Assembly: GCF_036311905.1 (NCBI RefSeq)
Contig: NZ_JAZDCH010000026.1
Span: forward strand, 1 to 64,000
DNA length: 64,000 bases
Origin: Brachybacterium sp036311905
Lineage (GTDB): Bacteria; Actinomycetota; Actinomycetes; Actinomycetales; Dermabacteraceae
Direction: 5' to 3'
Of the stretch, positions 59,087 to 64,000 are shown piece after piece. The position numbers and the translations under genes were made by a program. How positions within the stretch are numbered: position 1 is the stretch's first letter; each line of letters opens with the position of its first letter. Under the pieces are notes generated by a model. It did not search any database, was not told the DNA's origin, and was given only the letters and a program-made list of their open reading frames with translations.

Positions 59087-61749
59087 GAGACGTCGCCTCT
59101 CATCCCGCACAGCAGCGAGAACTCGCAGTAATCGCATCGGGCGTCGACGACCAGGGAGCCCTGGGCCCGGGCCGCCGCGCGCGCGCTCGCGTAGGTCTTC
59201 GCCGCGTCCGACCTCGGGGTGGCCAGGTCCTGGCCCGCGTCGAGCAGGATCTGACCGCTGCGCGCGTCGACGCGTCCGGCGCCGATCTCGTCCAGCGCCT
59301 CGGTCATCCCGGCGGTGCCGCGGGACCAGAGGTCCTCGATGTCCAGGGTGGGGCGGCCGTGGGGGTCGAGCGCGGGATTCGCGGAGACGAACTCGCCCTG
59401 CGAGAGCAGGAAGTAGCCCACGTCCGTCCCCTCCTCGTGCAGCGAGTGCGCGTAGGCGGCGAGCTGGAGGGCCTCGCCGGCCTCGAAGAGCTCGGGGTAC
59501 TTGCGGGCGGCGTAGGTCCACTTCAGGTCTATCACGGTGGGACGGCCCTCCCCGTCCTCGGCGTCCACGTCCCGGTAGCCGATGAAGGGCACCGTCACGT
59601 CCCCGCGCTGCAGGTGCAGCACGAGCGGCTCCTCGAAGCGGGACTCGACGGAGGTGATGACCAGGCCCGCCGCACCGAGCCGGTCGAAGAACTCCAAGAG
59701 CGAGCGGACGGCCCGCTCCCGCAGCCCGGCGAGCTCGACCTCGCGGCCGGGCAGCAGCAGCTCCGAGGCCAGACGCGGCACCTGGGTCTCGATCTCCTCA
59801 CGGATCCGTGCGGCCGACGGGGTCCTCTCGCCGCTGCCGACCAGCTGCTCGACCACGGCGTGGACGAGCGTGCCGATCATCCGGTTCCCGGTGGGGACGG
59901 AGGCGACCGAGGCCGCGCGGATCTGCAGACCGTTCTTGTACGTCCACTTCTGCCGGCACCCCAGCAGGTCCTCGGCCTGGGAGTACGAGAGTCGCGCGGG
60001 CAGCAGATGCGGTGCGGGCGCCACGACCCGGGTGAGGTCCGACGGGAGCGGAGCGATCCGCGAAGGTGCCGGGACCGTGACCTCGCGCCGGGCCCCGGCC
60101 AGGGCGAATCCTTCCGCCCCGAGCGTCTCTGCGGGGGAGAACGTCAGCTCCTCGAGCACGTCCGCGACACCCTGCCCGGGGGCGGCGCGTCCTGCGGCGA
60201 GGTGCGCGAGCAGGGCGTGCGGTGCCGTCGGCTCCTCGGCGCGGCGCCGGGTGCGCACGACGACGATCCGCTCGGCGCCGTGCAGTCCGCGCAGCCCGGC
60301 GTCGGTGTCGAGGGCCGCGAGGCGCGCGGGCGGCAGGATCCGGGCCCCGAGACGCGTCAGCGCCCCGGCCTCCGCCGTGTCCCAGGCGATCCCCGTGGCG
60401 GCATCGTCCCGATCCGCTCCCCACCACAGCACGTCGCCGCCGACGGGCAGCAGCTGCGCCGACCGCGAGCAGGTGCGCCACCGCGAGGTCGCCTCGGGGC
60501 GGGCGAAGGGGGACCCGGCGCGCCCTCCGGCGGACGCGACGATCTGGGCCAGCTCCCGCTCGCGGAGCACGCGGGTCGGCTCGAATTCCTCGAGCACCTC
60601 GAGGAGCACCTGCAGGTGCGTCGAGGCCCTGGTCAGCGAGGGATCGCCCTGTCCCAGCGCCCGGAGCCGCGTCCCCAGCGGCGCGGTCACCTCGCGCACG
60701 CGCGCCGGGGTGAGATCCTCCGGCGCGAGCGGAGAGATGACGAGCGCGGAGAGGGCGCGGACCATCTCGAGCCCGCTCACGGAGAGCTCGTCGTCGGCCT
60801 CGAGCGCCGCCATCGCCTGCTGCCAGGCGGTCCCGCCGGTGCCGGGCTCCTGGGCGAGCGCGTCGAGCAGCACGCGGCGTGCGCGCGAGGGGACGAGACC
60901 CACCTGATCCCGGCCGTCCTCGGGCACGTCCAGCACCCGCAGGTCGAGGAAGGCGGCGAGCAGCTGCACGTCGACGGGGGCGACGGCGAGGGACAGATAC
61001 AGCGGCAGGATCTGCAGCGCGGTGCGGTGCGCGGCGGAGTCCGCCACGCCGACGGCGGGCAGTCCGCGGCGGTGCAGCTCCTGGTCGAGGAGCACGGTGT
61101 CCGCCCCAGCGAGCAGCTGCAGCGGGGCGCCATCGCGTCCGGCGAGCAGTCGGGCGGCCGTCTCCGCGGCGGTCCACTCGTCCTCCGCTTCGACGAGGAC
61201 CAGTTCGGGGCGGACCGCCTGCTCCGCGGCCCCGGGTCTCTCGAGCGTCACGCCGGACGCCTCGAGCAGCTGGAGCAGCCGGGGCCACAGGCCGGGCAGG
61301 GACGACGGGTCCTCGTGGCAGAGCAGGGAGTCGACGCCGAGCGGCCACGTGACCTCGTCGGCGAGGGCGTCGACGAGCTCGCGCAGGTCGTCTGCCGCCC
61401 CCGGCGCGAGGTCGGGCCCTGCGTTCTCGACCGCGCACAGCGCCGCGATCCGATCCGGGGCGCCCTCTGTCGGCTCGAGCCGTGCGCCGGCGGTGACGGC
61501 GGCGTCCCGCCACGACAGCACCGTCGAGCCCGTCGCCCACGGGTCCGCGGCGAAGGACGCGCGGAGCCAGGGATGGTCCGCCGCGGCGATCCGACGCTGG
61601 TACTGCGCCACCCGCACCGCCGGTTCGACCTCGGGTCTGGTCAGCCCGAGCCGTGCCTGCAGCAGCCGCACCAGCCCGCGCGGGCCGAGCCGCGGGCCGC
61701 CGTCGGCCCAGCTCGCGCCGTCCAGGGACCACCCGAACTCGATCTTCAT
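59083..61749 (-). CDS. AddB-like iron-sulfur PD-(D/E)XK nuclease
   Basis: An 888-residue partner of the AddA-like protein. The N-terminal 550 residues are a degenerate helicase-like scaffold without Walker A. The C-terminal nuclease has GTLVHAVVEQL, the catalytic GYRDVDAEDGEGRPTVIDLK and LQLAAYAHSL, with four cysteines (LLGCRQKW at about 625; CDYCEFSLLC at the end) that form a 4Fe-4S cluster as in AddB. ATG 61749 starts MKIEFGWSLDGASWAD. It is the first gene of an operon with addA and a kinase. Confidence 0.88.
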   Translation of the reverse strand: MKIEFGWSLDGASWADGGPRLGPRGLVRLLQARLGLTRPEVEPAVRVAQYQRRIAAADHPWLRASFAADPWATGSTVLSWRDAAVTAGARLEPTEGAPDRIAALCAVENAGPDLAPGAADDLRELVDALADEVTWPLGVDSLLCHEDPSSLPGLWPRLLQLLEASGVTLERPGAAEQAVRPELVLVEAEDEWTAAETAARLLAGRDGAPLQLLAGADTVLLDQELHRRGLPAVGVADSAAHRTALQILPLYLSLAVAPVDVQLLAAFLDLRVLDVPEDGRDQVGLVPSRARRVLLDALAQEPGTGGTAWQQAMAALEADDELSVSGLEMVRALSALVISPLAPEDLTPARVREVTAPLGTRLRALGQGDPSLTRASTHLQVLLEVLEEFEPTRVLRERELAQIVASAGGRAGSPFARPEATSRWRTCSRSAQLLPVGGDVLWWGADRDDAATGIAWDTAEAGALTRLGARILPPARLAALDTDAGLRGLHGAERIVVVRTRRRAEEPTAPHALLAHLAAGRAAPGQGVADVLEELTFSPAETLGAEGFALAGARREVTVPAPSRIAPLPSDLTRVVAPAPHLLPARLSYSQAEDLLGCRQKWTYKNGLQIRAASVASVPTGNRMIGTLVHAVVEQLVGSGERTPSAARIREEIETQVPRLASELLLPGREVELAGLRERAVRSLLEFFDRLGAAGLVITSVESRFEEPLVLHLQRGDVTVPFIGYRDVDAEDGEGRPTVIDLKWTYAARKYPELFEAGEALQLAAYAHSLHEEGTDVGYFLLSQGEFVSANPALDPHGRPTLDIEDLWSRGTAGMTEALDEIGAGRVDARSGQILLDAGQDLATPRSDAAKTYASARAAARAQGSLVVDARCDYCEFSLLCGMRGDVS

Positions 61750-61758
61750 GCGCTCACC

Positions 61759-62238
61759 CTAGGGGAGGGGGCGGACAGCCATGGCCCCGACCACCAGCTC
61801 GACGATGCGGAGCGCCGGCCCGAGGAGGAACAGGATCGTCCCCGCGAGCACTCCCAGGAAGGAGGAGGCCTCGCCCCATCCGGCATATTGCGCGCCGATG
61901 GCGGCTGCCGTCGGCAGCACCACACCCAGTCCGCCGATGCCCACCGACACGAGCGCGATCACCCCCGCCAGCTCCCGCGCCCGGGGGACGGCGAGCACGG
62001 TCGTGACCACGTCGAGCAGCAGGCCGGCTACCGCCGCGATCCCCGTGAGCACGAGCCCGAGCAGCGTGACGTTCGTGAGCCGCCGGTTGTCCTCCACCCC
62101 GGTGGGGGTGGGCGTCAGCACCTCACCGATTCCGTGCAGGACGGTGATGCCGGCGATCACCGCGGTGATCGCGGCGAGGATGGGCACCACGAGCCACACC
62201 AGGGACCCGCAGATCATCGTCACGCCCAGTGGCCTCAT
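61759..62238 (-). CDS. Hypothetical membrane protein, four helices
   Basis: A 159-residue integral membrane protein with four hydrophobic segments (VWLVVPILAAITAVIAGITV; VTLLGLVLTGIAAVAGLLLD; ELAGVIALVSVGIGGLGVVL; FLGVLAGTILFLLGPALRIV). No family recognised. Start ATG 62238 follows GGGGGAGGCC. Ten bases separate it from the DoxX gene upstream and nine from the AddB gene, so all may share a transcript. Confidence 0.75.
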   Translation of the reverse strand: MRPLGVTMICGSLVWLVVPILAAITAVIAGITVLHGIGEVLTPTPTGVEDNRRLTNVTLLGLVLTGIAAVAGLLLDVVTTVLAVPRARELAGVIALVSVGIGGLGVVLPTAAAIGAQYAGWGEASSFLGVLAGTILFLLGPALRIVELVVGAMAVRPLP

Positions 62239-62248
62239 GGCCTCCCCC

Positions 62249-63277
62249 TCATCGGTTGAAGGGATCATCCCCCCGGATCCCCCAGCTGAAACCGCGATCG
62301 TAGAGCATCCTGCCGGACTCGTCCGGGGCGAGCACCAGGTCCTGGCCCTCGCCGGTGACGTGCAGCGTGCCGTCTCCCTGCTCCTCGACCGTGAGCACGA
62401 GCGTCTCACCTTCCGCCGCGAGGTACTCCTGGATCGGCTGGCCCTCCTCCCGCAGGTCCAGCAGCGTCAGCTCGATCTGCGAGCCGTCCAGCCGCCGCCA
62501 GGTGCCGGTGAGCAGGGTGCCGTCGGCCTGGCGCAGCTGGGCCCGCGCCTCGCCGCCGCTGGAGATCGACCCCAGCGCGAGGGCGCTCCACCGGGTGTCC
62601 TCGGAGAGCTGGGCGGCGGGCTCGGCGGTGTCCGACGCGACGCTCCACACGCCCGCGGGCACCGATTCGTCCACCGAGCGCGGGGCGTAGTGCCCCGAGA
62701 TGCCCCACAGGCACAGCCCCGCGAGAGCCAGGGCCGCGATCGGGCCGGCGATCGACCCGACCCGTTCGGCGGGCCGCCAGGGGATCAGCCGCGGGGACGG
62801 GCCCTGGGGGATCTCGCCGCTGGTCAGGAAGGCCCGCGTGAGCCGCGGCAGCCACGGGATCAGCACGATCAGCGAGAGCACCAGGTAGATCAGCGTCGGC
62901 GTCTTCACCATCACGTCGTAGCCGAGGTTGAGCACCAGCACGAGCGACATGGAGGCCGCGCCGAGCAGCGCCCCGAGCGGGACCGAGCGCCGCCACAGCA
63001 GGGCGAGCCCGGCGCCGAACTCCGCGAGCCCGGCGAGGAACTGGAACAGCGGCGAGAAGGCGACCATCCGCCACAGCAGCCCCATGGGGCTCATCTCGCC
63101 GTGGGCGATGAGGGCGTCGCCGGTGTCGGAGAACCCGAACTGGCCGAACACCAGCTTCGCCCCGCCGTAGTAGAAGAACACCACGGCGAGCAGCAGGCGG
63201 ATCGCCGCATGGGCCCACCAGGCGATGGTGATCCCGACGTTCCGGGCCAGCTTCTTCTCCGCGGTGTAGTCGCTCAT
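62249..63277 (-). CDS. DoxX-family membrane protein with C-terminal extension
   Basis: A 342-residue protein. The first 170 residues are a DoxX-like four-helix membrane part (AIRLLLAVVFFYYGGAKLVF; FQFLAGLAEFGAGLALLWRR). A fifth hydrophobic segment (PIAALALAGLCLWGIS, near 195) is followed by a soluble beta-rich C-terminal domain of 140 residues (GTWRRLDGSQIELTLLDLRE), probably outside the membrane. DoxX proteins associate with thiol or quinone redox; the role here is unknown. It is just upstream of a sulfatase gene. Confidence 0.82.
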   Translation of the reverse strand: MSDYTAEKKLARNVGITIAWWAHAAIRLLLAVVFFYYGGAKLVFGQFGFSDTGDALIAHGEMSPMGLLWRMVAFSPLFQFLAGLAEFGAGLALLWRRSVPLGALLGAASMSLVLVLNLGYDVMVKTPTLIYLVLSLIVLIPWLPRLTRAFLTSGEIPQGPSPRLIPWRPAERVGSIAGPIAALALAGLCLWGISGHYAPRSVDESVPAGVWSVASDTAEPAAQLSEDTRWSALALGSISSGGEARAQLRQADGTLLTGTWRRLDGSQIELTLLDLREEGQPIQEYLAAEGETLVLTVEEQGDGTLHVTGEGQDLVLAPDESGRMLYDRGFSWGIRGDDPFNR

Positions 63278-63312
63278 GCCCCCACCTCAGCGCAGGAGCG
63301 ACCCCGCGCGAC

Positions 63313-64000
63313 TCACCCGCTGGTCGCGACCTGCTCCGACGAGAGTCGGATCTCCCGCACCCAGCTCGCCTCGGACTGCAGCGGCCGGCCGGGGACCAGC
63401 TCGCCGTCGGCGACGAAGCCTTCCTCCCGGCCCTCGAGCTCAGCGACCAGCAGCGCCCGATGCCGCGCGAGCTCCGCGGCGGCCGACGGATCGGCCGCCA
63501 GGTCGTGCTCCTCCCGTGGATCGGACCCGAGGTCGAAGAGCTGCTCGTGGCCGTCGCCCGAGAACCACAGGTACTTGTGCCGCTCCGAGCGGATCCAGTG
63601 CAGGCCGTGGTGGCCGAGCGAGCTGATCAGGTGCTCGCCGTGGAGGTGCTCCCGCACGGGCCGGCCGTGGCTCGCCGCGCGCAGGTCCTTCCCGTCGACC
63701 CCCTCGGGCACCGGCACGCCGGCCAGTCCCAGGAGGGTCGGCATCAGGTCGCGCAGCTCCGCGATCGGATCGACCTCGCCACCCTCGCCCCAGCCGTCAC
63801 GGAACCTCTCGGGCACGTGCAGCAGCAACGGCACCCGCGCCGAGCCCTCGTAGCCGACGGACTTGCGGTACATGTCGTGGTCGCCGAGCATCTCGCCGTG
63901 GTCGGAGACCACCGCGATCACGGTGTCCTCGAGCAGCCCCTGGTCGGAGAGGGCCTCCCGCAGCCGGTTCAGCTGCAGGTCGATGAACTCGATGGAGCCG
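63313..64000 (-). CDS. Sulfatase-like hydrolase (partial)
   Basis: The C-terminal part of a type I sulfatase/alkaline-phosphatase-superfamily enzyme that removes sulfate esters. VVSDHGEMLGDHDMYRKSVG carries conserved metal-binding Asp and His, then VPLLLHVPERFRDG, DLMPTLLGLAGVPVPEG and LFDLGSDPREEHDLA, all family signatures. The N-terminus with the formylglycine motif lies beyond the window end. The frame is open through base 64000. It may be co-transcribed with DoxX. Confidence 0.9.
   Translation of the reverse strand, partial: GSIEFIDLQLNRLREALSDQGLLEDTVIAVVSDHGEMLGDHDMYRKSVGYEGSARVPLLLHVPERFRDGWGEGGEVDPIAELRDLMPTLLGLAGVPVPEGVDGKDLRAASHGRPVREHLHGEHLISSLGHHGLHWIRSERHKYLWFSGDGHEQLFDLGSDPREEHDLAADPSAAAELARHRALLVAELEGREEGFVADGELVPGRPLQSEASWVREIRLSSEQVATSG

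Noticed and set aside
56921..59131. Very long plus-strand open frame of 736 codons opposite the AddA-like gene
   Set aside because: It is antisense to a clearly conserved helicase, its translation is low-complexity and rich in Gly, Arg, Leu and Glu, and shows no family motif. High-GC genes routinely create such shadow frames.

Overview
The window is high-GC DNA (mostly about 70 percent G+C) with actinobacterial hallmarks: a thiC gene with a TPP riboswitch, LacI-controlled sugar operons, a CstR persulfide operon, an AddAB-like pair, and many GTG, TTG and ATGA-overlap starts. The gene content suits a Brachybacterium-like member of the Dermabacteraceae. That is an inference from gene families, not from a marker gene.

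Region 1 (about 1-8.7 kb) is a mobile, lower-GC island. It has an IS3-family element cut by the window edge, a tightly overlapped two-gene cassette of unknown function whose first gene carries a nuclease-like D...ExK signature, a decayed IS3 fragment, a one-protein restriction-modification enzyme (N-terminal nuclease plus N6-adenine methylase), an excisionase-like HTH protein and a tyrosine integrase. A tRNA-anticodon-arm-like sequence sits beyond the integrase. This is where an undescribed defence system is most likely.

Region 2 (8.9-19.3 kb) has a truncated DUF429 gene, thiC with its riboswitch, and a six-gene minus-strand fructan/sucrose operon (lacI, two LplB/LplC-type permeases, a lipoprotein binding protein, a GH32 enzyme and a PfkB sugar kinase). 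The operon has a recognisable promoter and an inverted-repeat operator upstream of lacI.

Region 3 (19.5-23.2 kb) is a persulfide/sulfide module: a divergent cstR regulator, a TauE exporter, an MBL-fold dioxygenase with two rhodanese domains, and a rhodanese-DUF2892 protein. Four G-tract palindromes lie in front of the two transcription units.

Region 4 (23.2-38.2 kb) mixes intact and decaying genes: an internally deleted cupin, an ankyrin protein, a chimeric epimerase fragment, a CPBP protease, a frameshifted exonuclease-Lsr2-Pif1 helicase-BRCT gene, a PH-domain protein, an XRE-ImmA antitoxin-like protein beside a broken PIN toxin, a PF09818 ATPase, an FAD oxidoreductase, a VOC protein and a Dps-like protein whose 5' end lies in a striking palindrome.

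Region 5 (38.3-53 kb) is chromosomal metabolism: DAHP synthase behind an aromatic-rich leader peptide and attenuator, two CsbD proteins, a DUF5701 gene apparently starting at AUC, a second LacI, a peptidase, ribokinase and RbsD, an MFS exporter divergent from an XRE-cupin regulator, a GH172 (DUF2961) pseudogene, two tandem paralogous lipoproteins, an aldo/keto reductase and an FBP-domain protein.

Region 6 (53-64 kb) starts with an IS5-family element and an IS3 remnant, then a lower-GC MerR regulator. It continues with a minus-strand AddB-AddA-kinase operon, two membrane proteins and a sulfatase that runs off the window.
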